NCBI GenBank assembly: GCA_030647905.1
Contig: JAUSJA010000026.1
Location: 186,001-250,000 of the forward strand
Origin: Gemmatimonadaceae bacterium
GTDB taxonomy: Bacteria; Gemmatimonadota; Gemmatimonadetes; Gemmatimonadales; Gemmatimonadaceae
Direction of reading: 5' to 3'
Length of the DNA: 64,000 bases
Below are positions 16,834 through 26,185 of this stretch, piece after piece (position 1 is the first letter of the stretch; the number at the start of each line of letters is the position of its first letter). Made by a program: the position numbers and the translations under genes. Under the pieces are notes generated by a model. That model was not told where the DNA came from and searched no databases. It worked only from the letters and a program-made list of their open reading frames with translations.

Positions 16834-17760
16834 ATGACGAATCCCGCCGTGAAAGTAAGATTCGAGGCGACTGTCGCCGATAAATTCCAGGCCCAAAAAG
16901 AAGCTCTTGCGAAGAATCCTCAGATTCTCCAAACGAAGCATCGAATCTATTTGGGCGATGCTCGAGAAATGAAGGAATTGTCCGCCCCAGAGTCAATCCA
17001 TCTCGCGGTATGTTCACCGCCCTACTGGACCCTTAAGGAGTATGACGGCGGAGCAGGTGAACTTCAACTGGGTCACGTGGAAGACTATGAGACCTTCCAC
17101 GATGAGCTAGTTAAAGTTTGGAGGCGGTGTTACGACCTCCTTGTGCCTGGCGGCAGACTATGCGTCGTGGTCGGAGACGTGTGTCTCGCTCGCCGACAGG
17201 CTGGACGTCATTTGGTCATGCCACTGCATGCGGACATTGCTATTAGGTGTCGCCGAATCGGATTCGATTACTTGACGCCGATTCTTTGGTACAAAATCGC
17301 AAACGCCGCAACGGAGGTAGAGGGGAATGGTTCCCCTTTCTTGGGCAAGCCCTACGAGCCTAACGCAATAGTCAAGAACGATATCGAATACATTCTGCTG
17401 TTGAGAAAGCCAGGCGCCTATAGAAGGCCGACTTCGGAACAGCGCACCTTAAGTATGATCGACAAGACAAGTCATTCAAAATGGTTCAGATCATTTTGGT
17501 CTGACATTCCCGGCGCAAGTCGTTTTCTTGGGCACCCTGCGCCCTATCCTACCGAATTGGCATATCGCCTTATCAAGATGTTCTCCTTCGTCGGTGACAC
17601 GGTCCTTGATCCATTCCTGGGCACTGGTACGACGACTGAAGCGGCAATGTCGGCAAACCGCTCAAGTATTGGCTACGAGATCGAAGAACATTATTTCGAC
17701 ATGGTCAGGGACCGCTTTCGCCAGATAGAGACCGGCACGGAAGTAGACTTTATTCGCTAG
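16834..17760 (+). CDS. DNA methyltransferase, probably cytosine-N4 (beta class)
   Basis: 308 residues from ATG 16834; the frame is open further upstream but without family similarity. Catalytic motif IV is SPPYW (~60-64), the version usual for m4C enzymes (DPPY is typical of m6A). The AdoMet motif DPFLGTGTTTEAA follows near the C-terminus (~260), so the order is IV then I, as in beta-class enzymes. FxGxG-type motif I and the region between (target recognition, ~100-230) look complete. It would methylate one DNA sequence and protect it from a cognate nuclease. A terminator follows it at 17785-17814. Codon use and GC are lower than in the flanking chromosome. Confidence 0.9.
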   Translation: MTNPAVKVRFEATVADKFQAQKEALAKNPQILQTKHRIYLGDAREMKELSAPESIHLAVCSPPYWTLKEYDGGAGELQLGHVEDYETFHDELVKVWRRCYDLLVPGGRLCVVVGDVCLARRQAGRHLVMPLHADIAIRCRRIGFDYLTPILWYKIANAATEVEGNGSPFLGKPYEPNAIVKNDIEYILLLRKPGAYRRPTSEQRTLSMIDKTSHSKWFRSFWSDIPGASRFLGHPAPYPTELAYRLIKMFSFVGDTVLDPFLGTGTTTEAAMSANRSSIGYEIEEHYFDMVRDRFRQIETGTEVDFIR

Positions 17761-17784
17761 AACACGACGGACTCTTCAAGTTCA

Positions 17785-17814
17785 AAGGCGGACCCTCGAC
17801 GGGCCGCCTTTTTT
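17785..17814 (+). terminator. Rho-independent terminator after the methyltransferase
   Basis: GGCGG-A-CCC stem pairing with GGG-CCGCC around a TCGAC loop, followed by six T. It separates methyltransferase transcription from the genes downstream, which therefore need their own promoter in 17815-17890. Confidence 0.8.
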
Positions 17815-17890
17815 GTGTTCCTGCTGGCGATCTTGACCACGGATCACTTTATTGGTGGTCAGCTCCGACTAACCTATCCCGAAGAATCGG

Positions 17891-18586
17891 TTGACCAATA
17901 GCCTCCTTGACGCCTTCGCGGCCGCATTCCTAGGCCAGCCCTACATTCACCGACGGGCCTATACGGGCGACGTTATCGCGTCCCACTTGTATGAAGATCT
18001 CCTGGAACTAGGTCGCAGTCCTAAACTCGTGCAGCGAGTCGAATCAGCGGTTGTCGCTGTCAATAACCTCAATCGAGTTCGAGGTCGTGAAGGTAGACGG
18101 GGCGACGGCACTTTGGGGGTCGTGCCCCCCAGCGGCGTTACGCGTTCTGAGACTGGCTTTCTAGTACGCCGTGGCCCTGTTGCGAACCTCGAGATCGGTG
18201 CGGAAGTAAAGATCATGGCGACGAAGATGACAGCGCAAATTGACAGAGTTATGTCCGACCTCCGCCATCAAGCCGAAACATTTCAACGCCAGAGCGATCG
18301 AGCAATAAGAGTAGGAATCGTTGGAGTAAACTTCGCGGATGTGTATACGGGCTACGAGGGCGCTCGGCAGCATATCGCTAAGAGTCCCCCAAGTCGCGAG
18401 GCGCCCGATATTGTGCGGCGACTTGGTCAATTTGTTCGACCCCATTTCGATGAGCTGTTGATTCTCCGGTTTAAGGCTACGAATCGAGAACCCTTCGCCT
18501 TCCAATGGGTGGACGAACATGGAACACTGCTCGATTACGGAAGCGCCCTCGTGCGAATCTCTGATGAATATGAACGGCGCTTTTAG
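17891..18586 (+). CDS. Putative restriction-endonuclease-like protein
   Basis: 231 residues, not assigned to a named family. A central segment PVANLEIGAEVKIMATKM has Glu...Glu-x-Lys on a predicted strand, the pattern of a PD-(D/E)xK nuclease active site, followed by a helix (AQIDRVMSDLRHQAETFQR) and a hydrophobic strand (AIRVGIVGVNFADVY). Position directly after a methyltransferase supports a restriction role, but a terminator lies between them. The DUF262 gene begins 21 bp downstream. The start is TTG 17891. Alternative: an accessory protein of the DUF262/SIR2 genes. Confidence 0.5.
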   Translation: MTNSLLDAFAAAFLGQPYIHRRAYTGDVIASHLYEDLLELGRSPKLVQRVESAVVAVNNLNRVRGREGRRGDGTLGVVPPSGVTRSETGFLVRRGPVANLEIGAEVKIMATKMTAQIDRVMSDLRHQAETFQRQSDRAIRVGIVGVNFADVYTGYEGARQHIAKSPPSREAPDIVRRLGQFVRPHFDELLILRFKATNREPFAFQWVDEHGTLLDYGSALVRISDEYERRF

Positions 18587-18607
18587 GCAGACTTAGATCC
18601 GGTATAT

Positions 18608-19657
18608 ATGTCTATCATCCCCGTTACCAAAACCGAATCTTTGAGTAATCTGATCACGATGCTTGAAGCTGGGACCATTAAGGTCAATCCCAGGTATCAG
18701 CGCAGTGGGGATATCTGGCCAGCGCGGGCGAAGTCTTTCCTCGTTGAAACAGTCCTACTCGGTATGCCGATACCAAGGGTGTTGCTGCATCAAATAGCAG
18801 ACGCAGAACCTCCTCATACAAGTGACATAATCGACGGCCAACAGCGCTGCACGATTTTGAGAGATTTCCGCAATGGCGCATTTTCGTTGACTGCAGATGT
18901 GGATACTGACAACCTACGCGGTAAGAAATACAACGATCTCCCTCCAAGACGAAAAGGCCAGTTTAACGCGTATGTTGTCCCGCTCGACGTGTACTCAAAC
19001 GCGACGCCGGGTGATATTCGCGAAGTGTTTCGACGTCTGAACTACTACACCGCTCCGCTAAACGCCGCAGAGCAGCGGCACGCGCAATTTTACGGAGAGC
19101 TCAGTCGGTTTGCTGAAGAGCAAGCCGAAACATGGGAAGACGTCTTCAGAACTTTGCGAGTTTTTACCAAACGCCAAAGGACTCGCAAAGCTGATCAGCA
19201 ACTTCTGGCAGAGGTAGTCGACGCAATGATTTATCGGATATCGACGCCAACTGCAAAAACTCTCCGTGAAACGTATCGAAAACACGATCGCCAGTTTTCG
19301 AGTGCCGCAGATTTCCGTCGTCGGTTCGACGCAGCCAAGGCGGTGATCTCTCAGTGGACTTTCTTGCGCGAGATGGTGCTCCGAAAACATTATCATATGT
19401 TCGCCATTATCCTTGGCGTCATGCATTCCCAAAGAGCCCTCGCTGCGCTCACACCTGATCTTGGGCCTATGTTCCCGCTATATGACGTCGCTGCTATTGA
19501 ACGACGTCTCACAAAGTTGGATGTCGCATTGCGGCGCAAAGAAACGCGTGGTCGATACGCGGGATTTGTTCGAGCGTCCAGTGAGAAAACCAACGTGCGG
19601 CCGAACCGCCTCGTTCGGTGTCGATCCTTCTACACTGCTTTAACCGGACATCCTTAG
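18608..19657 (+). CDS. DUF262 (ParB/Srx-like NTPase/nuclease) protein
   Basis: 349 residues. The N-terminal ParB-like core has INPRYQR-type start (VNPRYQRSGDIWP), LLGMPIPRVLL and the signature DIIDGQQRCTIL (~72-83), then RLNYYTAPLNAAEQRHA. DUF262 is the catalytic half of GmrS/D type IV restriction and of several other defence genes, where IDGQQR binds nucleotide. The C-terminal part is helical and unassigned; DUF1524 is not seen. It sits 21 bp after the putative nuclease and 23 bp before the SIR2 gene, a probable operon. Confidence 0.88.
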   Translation: MSIIPVTKTESLSNLITMLEAGTIKVNPRYQRSGDIWPARAKSFLVETVLLGMPIPRVLLHQIADAEPPHTSDIIDGQQRCTILRDFRNGAFSLTADVDTDNLRGKKYNDLPPRRKGQFNAYVVPLDVYSNATPGDIREVFRRLNYYTAPLNAAEQRHAQFYGELSRFAEEQAETWEDVFRTLRVFTKRQRTRKADQQLLAEVVDAMIYRISTPTAKTLRETYRKHDRQFSSAADFRRRFDAAKAVISQWTFLREMVLRKHYHMFAIILGVMHSQRALAALTPDLGPMFPLYDVAAIERRLTKLDVALRRKETRGRYAGFVRASSEKTNVRPNRLVRCRSFYTALTGHP

Positions 19658-19680
19658 ATAGCCGGCGACCGAGCGAAGCC

Positions 19681-20751
19681 ATGAAGATTGTTGTATTTAC
19701 CGGTGCGGGGGCCGGGAGAGCTGATGGCATTCCTCTGCAGACAGAACTCTTTGAGCAGTTCTTCTCCCGAGTCCCAGCAAATGCCCGCCGCGCTCAGCTG
19801 GTCACGACTGTCGCTGATTTCTTTAGTCGGGCCTTTGAGATAGACGCGCGCACTGCGCGGGGCCACACGCTTCCCACATTTGAAGAGGCCCTCGGAATTC
19901 TGGACCTCGCAATCGCTAGAGAAGAAACAATCCTGAGCATTGGGGATGGCGCAACTGGCATTTCTGCCCTGCGATCTGCCCGCCGGGAGCTAATACTCTC
20001 TCTCGCTGCAACAATCGGCCACGAGCCATCCATAGGTGGAACGGTGCACGCTCAACTTGTGAAAGCCCTTCGCACTAACGGCCTATTGGATGACATTACT
20101 TTTGTTACGGCTAACTATGACACTCTAATTGATGAGGCGATAGATGCCGAAGCGGTGGAAGCCGACCGCGGTACCGGCACGCTAATCGACTACGGCATCA
20201 ACGAGCTTGCCGGTGGCGACCAAGACCCGCATAGAGATATGCGCTCGTTTCCGTGCTTCAAGATACATGGCTCGCTGAATTGGCTGTACTGCCCAGCCTG
20301 TGACCTGCTGGATATTACCTTCGCGTCGAATGGAGCTATCCGACTGGTCGACGAGCCGGATGGCGCACGCTGCTATGAATGCGAGACCCTGCGGACTCCC
20401 ATCATTGTGCCACCCTCTTACTACAAGAACATGTCAAACGTATATCTCGGGGTAGTTTGGACAAAGGCGTACCAAGCTATTCGGCAGGCTGACCAGATAG
20501 TGTTCTGCGGTTACTCCTTTCCGGATGCTGACATGCACGTAAGGTACCTAGTAAAGCGAGCTCAGCTAAATCGAGACGCGCAGAGCCACCCGTTGCAGAT
20601 CTTGCTCGTAAATCACTATCCATCCAAAAACACCGGCGTTGCGGTTTCAGAACGCGAGAGATTCACCCGTTTCTTGGGGCAGAACGTGGTTGATACCGGT
20701 AAGTCATTCGAAGATTTTGCGAGGGCTCCTCGGGAAGTGCTAAGCCTATGA
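19681..20751 (+). CDS. SIR2-like domain protein (putative NAD-consuming effector)
   Basis: 356 residues from ATG 19681. The NAD-binding start is VVFTGAGAGRADGIP; TANYDTLIDEA (~142) matches the TTNYD motif of SIR2_2-type defence proteins; IHGSLNW carries the catalytic His, and two CxxC pairs (CPAC ~201, CYEC ~230) form a zinc ribbon. FCGYSFPDADMHVRY is the late NAD-fold motif. In phage defence such domains destroy NAD+ after infection is sensed; in others they deacylate proteins. No fused sensor is present, so DUF262 or the upstream protein may supply sensing. The start follows the previous stop closely. Confidence 0.88.
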   Translation: MKIVVFTGAGAGRADGIPLQTELFEQFFSRVPANARRAQLVTTVADFFSRAFEIDARTARGHTLPTFEEALGILDLAIAREETILSIGDGATGISALRSARRELILSLAATIGHEPSIGGTVHAQLVKALRTNGLLDDITFVTANYDTLIDEAIDAEAVEADRGTGTLIDYGINELAGGDQDPHRDMRSFPCFKIHGSLNWLYCPACDLLDITFASNGAIRLVDEPDGARCYECETLRTPIIVPPSYYKNMSNVYLGVVWTKAYQAIRQADQIVFCGYSFPDADMHVRYLVKRAQLNRDAQSHPLQILLVNHYPSKNTGVAVSERERFTRFLGQNVVDTGKSFEDFARAPREVLSL

Positions 20752-20884
20752 GCCAGAACGCCCTCGTTCGCCATAGAGTATGACTTCTCCACCAAAGCTC
20801 TAGGAGCCGTCGAAGGCCGACGGACTGTGAGTCATATACACTAGTGATCCGACATTTTTTCGTGTCTATTGCGGTGGCGATCTT

Positions 20885-21745
20885 CTACGTCGCGAGGCGT
20901 GGACGTGCAACAAACTGCGTAGGTTCGAGCAAGCATCGGTCCTGGATTGATCCATCGAGTGAGTAAAACCGAGGGTCGTCTCGAAACTTGAAAAGCCTGC
21001 ATAGGTGGTATCGAAGCCCCCGATAATTAGAGACGGCAACTTCGTTTCGGGAAACCAAGAACGGAGTCTGTTTCCCATAGGCTGTCGTCTTGACCTCTAT
21101 AAACCTGTCAGTTCCGTCCGGCTCAAACGAGCGAATGTCGAAGCCCGCCCCATCACCTTCCGTCACTGCTATGTGTTCGATTCTGTCAGCGAGTGATTCC
21201 TTACCTAACTGCTGGAGCCTTTCACGCTCAAAGCGCACGATGAACTCCTCTCCCGCGCGTCCGAGAGAGCCATTGTTCGCCTCTACCTCAAGATAGTTGA
21301 TCCTAGTGCGCGTCTGTCCGGGAATTATGAATCGCTCTTTGAGTGCGGGATATTTCAACTGAGCTGGCTCCGGTGGATCCTCGAGTCTGCTGAGAATTCG
21401 GTCAATTTGGGGGGTCGTTCCCGGAGCGCGCACCGCTTGTTCTGCCAGTGCCGCTAGTTCCCCATCAAACGAGAGTCGGTCCGACACAACCTCGGCTAAC
21501 AGCCCTTGAAAATTTCCGAGAGGCTTGTATCCCGTAATCCACGGGTGCCCCAACCCGATTAGGATCGCGCTGATATTCTGATGCTTGCGCTCAATTGAGC
21601 CGTCAGACCGATCTGGCAGCATCGACGCCACAAGTCGCCGATGCTGAGTTTTGTTGTACTCGCGATGTTGCAGCTCCTCTTTGAGCATGGCGATATAGTC
21701 CGCGACAACCGCTTCTACCTCGAGGCGCGACCAGTTGCCAGGCAA
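20885..21745 (-). CDS. DUF3883 (NO VEIN-like) nuclease-fold protein
   Basis: 286 residues. The N-terminus (WSRLEVEAVVADYIAMLKEEL) and IERKHQNISAILIGLG form a helical module seen with DUF3883. The C-terminal domain has GRAGEEFIVRFERERL, GAGFDIRSFEP and FIEVKTTAYG; Asp...Glu-x-Lys is a PD-(D/E)xK active-site pattern. The family accompanies restriction and other defence genes. Its TTG start directly abuts the stop of the upstream gene (TGATTG), so translation is probably coupled. It is convergent with the SIR2 gene, 133 bp apart. Confidence 0.85.
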   Translation of the reverse strand: MPGNWSRLEVEAVVADYIAMLKEELQHREYNKTQHRRLVASMLPDRSDGSIERKHQNISAILIGLGHPWITGYKPLGNFQGLLAEVVSDRLSFDGELAALAEQAVRAPGTTPQIDRILSRLEDPPEPAQLKYPALKERFIIPGQTRTRINYLEVEANNGSLGRAGEEFIVRFERERLQQLGKESLADRIEHIAVTEGDGAGFDIRSFEPDGTDRFIEVKTTAYGKQTPFLVSRNEVAVSNYRGLRYHLCRLFKFRDDPRFYSLDGSIQDRCLLEPTQFVARPRLAT

Positions 21746-22510
21746 TCAGACCTCTGCTCGCGCGATGGTAGGAAGGCGTTGCGCGTGCTGTTCTAGTCCA
21801 TATACAAGCTGCGGGTGAATGATCACTTCAATCTGTCCCAACCAGGCCCGAGCAACCTGGCTGCTCGCCCGCAACAGCCGCTCGAGATGGACCTGTTGAA
21901 TCAGTAAGAAGAAAGCGACGTTAGCCGTCTGGAAGCAGACAACGGCTTCGCAATCCGTTCGCCTCTGAAATGCCTCTGACATTCGGGCGATGAACGCTTG
22001 CCTCTGTTCTCGCCGAAAATGCTGATAAACCAGAATGGATTTCCCTGATTTGTACTGCTCAGCAACTTCGTCCCAGAGTAGATATTTGCTCGACTGCTTG
22101 TGCCCAGGTCTGCAGGTCTCGATTTCGATTCCGTTGTCTGGGTCAAAGAACACCAACTCGGATTCTTTTAGAAGCTCATTGCTTGCCGACATCACGCGCG
22201 CCCGGCCATTCCGATCGTCTGGGACGATCTCATCGAAAAACACCGCGCCAGACAGAAGACCTTTGTCGACCACATGGCCTAACCTTCTTCCATCCGACAC
22301 TGCGGTAGCAAGGCTATCGAAGAGTTCGGGATCGTGCGATCGCTAGCGTTTTGAGTCGCCCAGGTACGCAACGAACTTTCCGTCAGTGCGAGTGTCGTCC
22401 GGCGTGAGCATCCAACACACGCCCAATCGCAGACCGCTCGCTTGCTGAAGAATGCGAAGCAGGCCGTACTTCCGGTAATCGTTCACGTCTCCGAAGTACT
22501 GGTGCTTCAT
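21746..22510 (-). pseudogene. Conserved hypothetical gene with in-frame amber codon
   Basis: From ATG 22510 the frame reads MKHQYFGDVNDYRKYGLLR and VCWMLTPDDTRTDGKFV, then TAG at codon 56 (22343-22345), and continues in the same frame to 21746 with FFDPDNGIEI, SSKYLLWDEV and SILVYQHF. Both parts fit one ~250-residue family found in scattered bacterial islands; its function is unknown. A single base change would restore it. A restart at 22300 would lack the conserved N-terminus. It is the first gene of an operon with DUF3883. Confidence 0.75.
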
Positions 22511-22678
22511 CCCTGATTAGCCTCAATGTCATTCATCTTCGGCTTCTCTCGCTCCTTGGCCCAAATCAGGGACATCGTCTTTCCTCTCGATGGTATCGGA
22601 TAAGGGCTCCGCGCGCAAAGATTCTCCGGCGCTTTGTCAGATCCTGGCGTTATAATAGCCGATCCTTGCCGCCCCCGA

Positions 22679-25600
22679 ATGAAGCTGCACCTTAGCCAGC
22701 CCCTCTACTCCGCCACCGACCTCCTCAACTTCCTCGGCTGCACGCACGCGACAGCCCTCGACCTCGAGGTAATGGGCCGCGTGCTCACGGCGCCGACGAG
22801 GCAGGACGACGCATACCTCGAAATACTCAAGGAAAAAGGCCTTGAGCACGAACGCCTGTATCTCAAGAAGCTGAAGGCCGAAGGGAGAGTGATCGTTGAG
22901 ATCGAGCACGACCCTTTGATAGAAGCCATGGCCGAGCGTACGCGGCAGGCCATGCGCGACGGGGCGGACGTGATCTATCAGGGAGCGCTCACCGCACCCG
23001 GCTGGCACGGCTACTCCGACTTCCTTCTCAAGATCGACACGCCCTCCGACCTCGGCGACTACTCATACGAAGTGGCCGACACAAAGCTCGCACGCACCGC
23101 CAAACCCAAGCATGTCGTCCAGCTCTGCATTTACTCGGAGATGATCGCGCGCGACCAGGGCGTGCTTCCCAGCCACGCTCACGTAGTGCTCGGCGACAGG
23201 TCTCAAGTGACGCTCCGACTGCATGACTATCTCTACTACTGCAACCGCGCGCGCGATCGGTTCGACCTTTTCGTCTCAGGCAACGAGCGCGTCACGATAG
23301 CCGAGCGATGCCCGCAGTGCAGTCTCTGCCACTGGTCTGAGCGGTGCGACGCGGAATGGGACAGCACGGGAAACCTGCGACTCGTCGCAGCACTCAGCGG
23401 CGCACAAGCGAAAAAGCTTCGCGTCGCGAGCATCTCGGATATCGAGGCATTGGCTGACCTCAATGCGGCTGTCGCGATACCCAGAATCCAGGGCTCGACT
23501 CTCGATCGCCTCCGTTCGCAGGCACGTCTCCAGATAGTCAACCGAACTACCGGTGAAAATCGCGTCGAGGTCTTGCCGCCCCTGGACCGGCGCGGATTCG
23601 CGCGCCTTCCCGAGCCGAATGAACGCGATCTCTTTTTCGACATGGAAGGCGATCCGGTCTATTCACCCCAGGGCTCGCTCGAGTATCTCTTCGGTTTTCA
23701 CTACGTGGATGGCGGTGAGAACCGGTACACGGCGTTCTGGACCCGCGATCGCGGCGCCGAAAGAAAAGCGTTTGAGGATGCGCTCGACTTCATCACCACG
23801 CGGATCGAGAAGTATCCGAACGCGTTTGTGTATCACTACGCGTCGTACGAGGCGACAGCCCTCAAGCGGCTCGCGCGTGAATACGGAGGCTCGAGCAGGC
23901 ACGAAAGCGCGCTCAAGCGCCTCGCACAGGCGTACGGAACGTGCGAGAACGAGGTGGACGACCTGCTCCGGGACCGCAAGCTGGTTGACCTATATAAGGT
24001 AGTGCGCGAGGCAGTGATGACCTCGGAGCCGGCGTATTCGCTCAAGAATCTCGAGGTATTCTTTGCGGAAAAGCGAACGCAGGACATCACGAGCGGCGGC
24101 GACAGCATCGTCGCATTCGAGCGGTGGCTCAAGACCGGCGACGAGTCGCTGCTCGAGCAGATCGAGAGATACAACGAGTTCGATTGTCTCTCCACGCGCC
24201 TTTGCCGCGACTGGCTGATCTCGCTTCGCCCGGCCGAGACGAAATGGTTTGACCCGGAAGAAGAAAAAGCCGCCGAGGATGCCGAGCGCGAGGCGCTTCG
24301 CCGCGACGACGACGCGCGGATTCTTGGCGCTCGTGAAGCGCTTGTCGCGGGTATTGAGGGGCCTGAACGCGCCTGGCGCGAGCTTCTCGGCTACCTCCTC
24401 GAGCATCACCGGCGCGAGGCGCGGAGCGAGTGGTGGAAGTTCTTCGAGCGGCTCGACCCCGCATACGATCTCATTGCCGACGCAGACTGCATCGGCGGCC
24501 TTACAGTGGACACGACCCGCCCGCCGAGGACGGAGAAGAAGTCCATGGTCTGGCGGCTCACTTTTCCTGAGCAGGAGTTCAAGTTCGCCATCGGAGACGA
24601 TCCCATCCGCTGTGATACGGGAAAGTCTGCGGGCACTATTCTCGATCTGAACGAAGATGAGAGATGGCTGGATCTAAAGGTTGGCCCCTCGAAACCTCCC
24701 TTCGGCCAGTCTACGTCGTTCATGCCGTCCGGTCCCATCAACGATGGCCCAATGCGCGCTGCGATCAGCCGTTACGCCGAGGCCGTAATCGCCGGGCGCG
24801 CGGACGAGCATTCGGCGGTCACGAGCATCCTGCGTAAAGACCGGCCACGGCTTGATGGCTCAATAATTCTGCGTGGTAAGGGCGACCTGCTGGAGGAGAC
24901 CGTTGACGCGGTCGCGAGGATGAATCAAACGCACCTCGTGATTCAAGGCCCACCGGGGTGCGGAAAGACGTTCACGTCGGCTCACGCGATCGTATCCCTG
25001 CTCGAGAACAAAAAGCGGGTTGGAGTCATGTCGATGTCGCACAAGGCAATCAATCTTCTGTTGAAAAACATTGAAGACATTGCCCTTGAGCGCGGAGTCA
25101 GCTTCAGAGGAATAAAGCTGTCGAGCAAGGAAGAGCAGCGGCTCAACGGACAGATGATCGAGGAAACGAGCGACAACAAGCAAGTGAGCGCCGGTGGTTA
25201 CGATCTGATCGGTGGAACTGCGTGGCTCTTCTCCCGGCCTGTGCTCGAGAAGACCCTCGACTATCTCTTCGTGGACGAAGCCGGCCAGGTCAGCCTGGCG
25301 AATATCGTGGCCACCGGGCTTTGCGCCGACAACATCGTCCTTGTCGGCGATCAGATGCAGCTTTCGCAGCCGAGCAAAGGCCAGCACCCTGGTGGCAGCG
25401 GCGTGTCGGGGCTGGACTATCTCATGGGCGACTGGGCCACGGTGCCACCGGATCGCGGAATCTTCCTCGAGCACACATGGCGAATGCATCCACGGTTGTG
25501 CCGCTTCGTATCGGACGCTTTCTATGATGAGAGACTCGAGTCCGCCGAGTGCACCATCGGTCAGATGCTCGAGCTGAACGGCGACTGTGACGGCGCGCTG

Positions 25601-26080
25601 GCTCCATCAGGCCTCAGGTTTGTCGCCGTTGAGCACCAGGACAACGCCCAGAAAAGTGTCGAGGAGGCCGCTCGGCTCAACCACGTCTACCGTACACTTC
25701 TGGGTCAGACCTGGGTAAATCAGAGAGGCGAGAGCCATCCGATCACGACCGAAGACATTCTTGTCGTAAGCCCGTACAACATGCAGGTGAACCTGCTGAA
25801 GCAGACATTGCCTAAGGGCGCCCGCGTGGGCACCGTGGACAAGTTCCAGGGCCAGGAAGCGGCCGCGGTTCTGGTATCGATGGCTTCATCGAGCGCCGAC
25901 GACGCGCCGCGCGGGATTGATTTTCTGTTTTCCAGAAACCGGCTCAATGTTGCGCTCTCGCGGGCGCGGTGTCTGTCCGTGATCTTCTGCTCATCCGCCC
26001 TGCTCGATCTGGTATGTGCGGACCTCGAGCGAATGAGACTCGTCAACACAATGTGCTGGGCGAAGGAATACGCGGGATAG
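22679..26080 (+). CDS. RecB-like nuclease + RNase H-like + SF1 helicase (TM0106-type)
   Basis: 1133 residues. Residues 1-215: RecB/Cas4-like nuclease (ATDLLNFLGCTHATALDL, GYSDFLLKI, VADTKLARTAKPKHVVQLCIY) ending in a Cys cluster RCPQCSLCHWSERC that, with an early Cys, could hold an Fe-S cluster. Residues ~310-480: YprB-like RNase H fold (DLFFDMEGDP, HYASYE, FDCLSTR). Residues ~745-1133: SF1 helicase with Walker A GPPGCGKT, VDEAGQVS, LVGDQMQLSQPSKG, DKFQGQEAAAVLVSMAS and RNRLNVALSRAR. It would cut and unwind DNA or RNA. ATG 22679 is the family-like start. A deleted copy of its helicase part lies at 30270-30845. Confidence 0.92.
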   Translation: MKLHLSQPLYSATDLLNFLGCTHATALDLEVMGRVLTAPTRQDDAYLEILKEKGLEHERLYLKKLKAEGRVIVEIEHDPLIEAMAERTRQAMRDGADVIYQGALTAPGWHGYSDFLLKIDTPSDLGDYSYEVADTKLARTAKPKHVVQLCIYSEMIARDQGVLPSHAHVVLGDRSQVTLRLHDYLYYCNRARDRFDLFVSGNERVTIAERCPQCSLCHWSERCDAEWDSTGNLRLVAALSGAQAKKLRVASISDIEALADLNAAVAIPRIQGSTLDRLRSQARLQIVNRTTGENRVEVLPPLDRRGFARLPEPNERDLFFDMEGDPVYSPQGSLEYLFGFHYVDGGENRYTAFWTRDRGAERKAFEDALDFITTRIEKYPNAFVYHYASYEATALKRLAREYGGSSRHESALKRLAQAYGTCENEVDDLLRDRKLVDLYKVVREAVMTSEPAYSLKNLEVFFAEKRTQDITSGGDSIVAFERWLKTGDESLLEQIERYNEFDCLSTRLCRDWLISLRPAETKWFDPEEEKAAEDAEREALRRDDDARILGAREALVAGIEGPERAWRELLGYLLEHHRREARSEWWKFFERLDPAYDLIADADCIGGLTVDTTRPPRTEKKSMVWRLTFPEQEFKFAIGDDPIRCDTGKSAGTILDLNEDERWLDLKVGPSKPPFGQSTSFMPSGPINDGPMRAAISRYAEAVIAGRADEHSAVTSILRKDRPRLDGSIILRGKGDLLEETVDAVARMNQTHLVIQGPPGCGKTFTSAHAIVSLLENKKRVGVMSMSHKAINLLLKNIEDIALERGVSFRGIKLSSKEEQRLNGQMIEETSDNKQVSAGGYDLIGGTAWLFSRPVLEKTLDYLFVDEAGQVSLANIVATGLCADNIVLVGDQMQLSQPSKGQHPGGSGVSGLDYLMGDWATVPPDRGIFLEHTWRMHPRLCRFVSDAFYDERLESAECTIGQMLELNGDCDGALAPSGLRFVAVEHQDNAQKSVEEAARLNHVYRTLLGQTWVNQRGESHPITTEDILVVSPYNMQVNLLKQTLPKGARVGTVDKFQGQEAAAVLVSMASSSADDAPRGIDFLFSRNRLNVALSRARCLSVIFCSSALLDLVCADLERMRLVNTMCWAKEYAG

Positions 26081-26185
26081 CCACACGGCAGCCATGAGGG
26101 TTCGGGCTCGTTCGATGTTTGCGGCGTTAACGGACTCAGTTAGCAGCTTGCAATGCTGCGTTACGCACCTGAAATTTCGGGCATG

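Noticed and set aside
16834-26080. Prophage or integrative element
   Set aside because: No integrase, terminase, capsid, relaxase or transposase gene was found; only defence-type genes are present.
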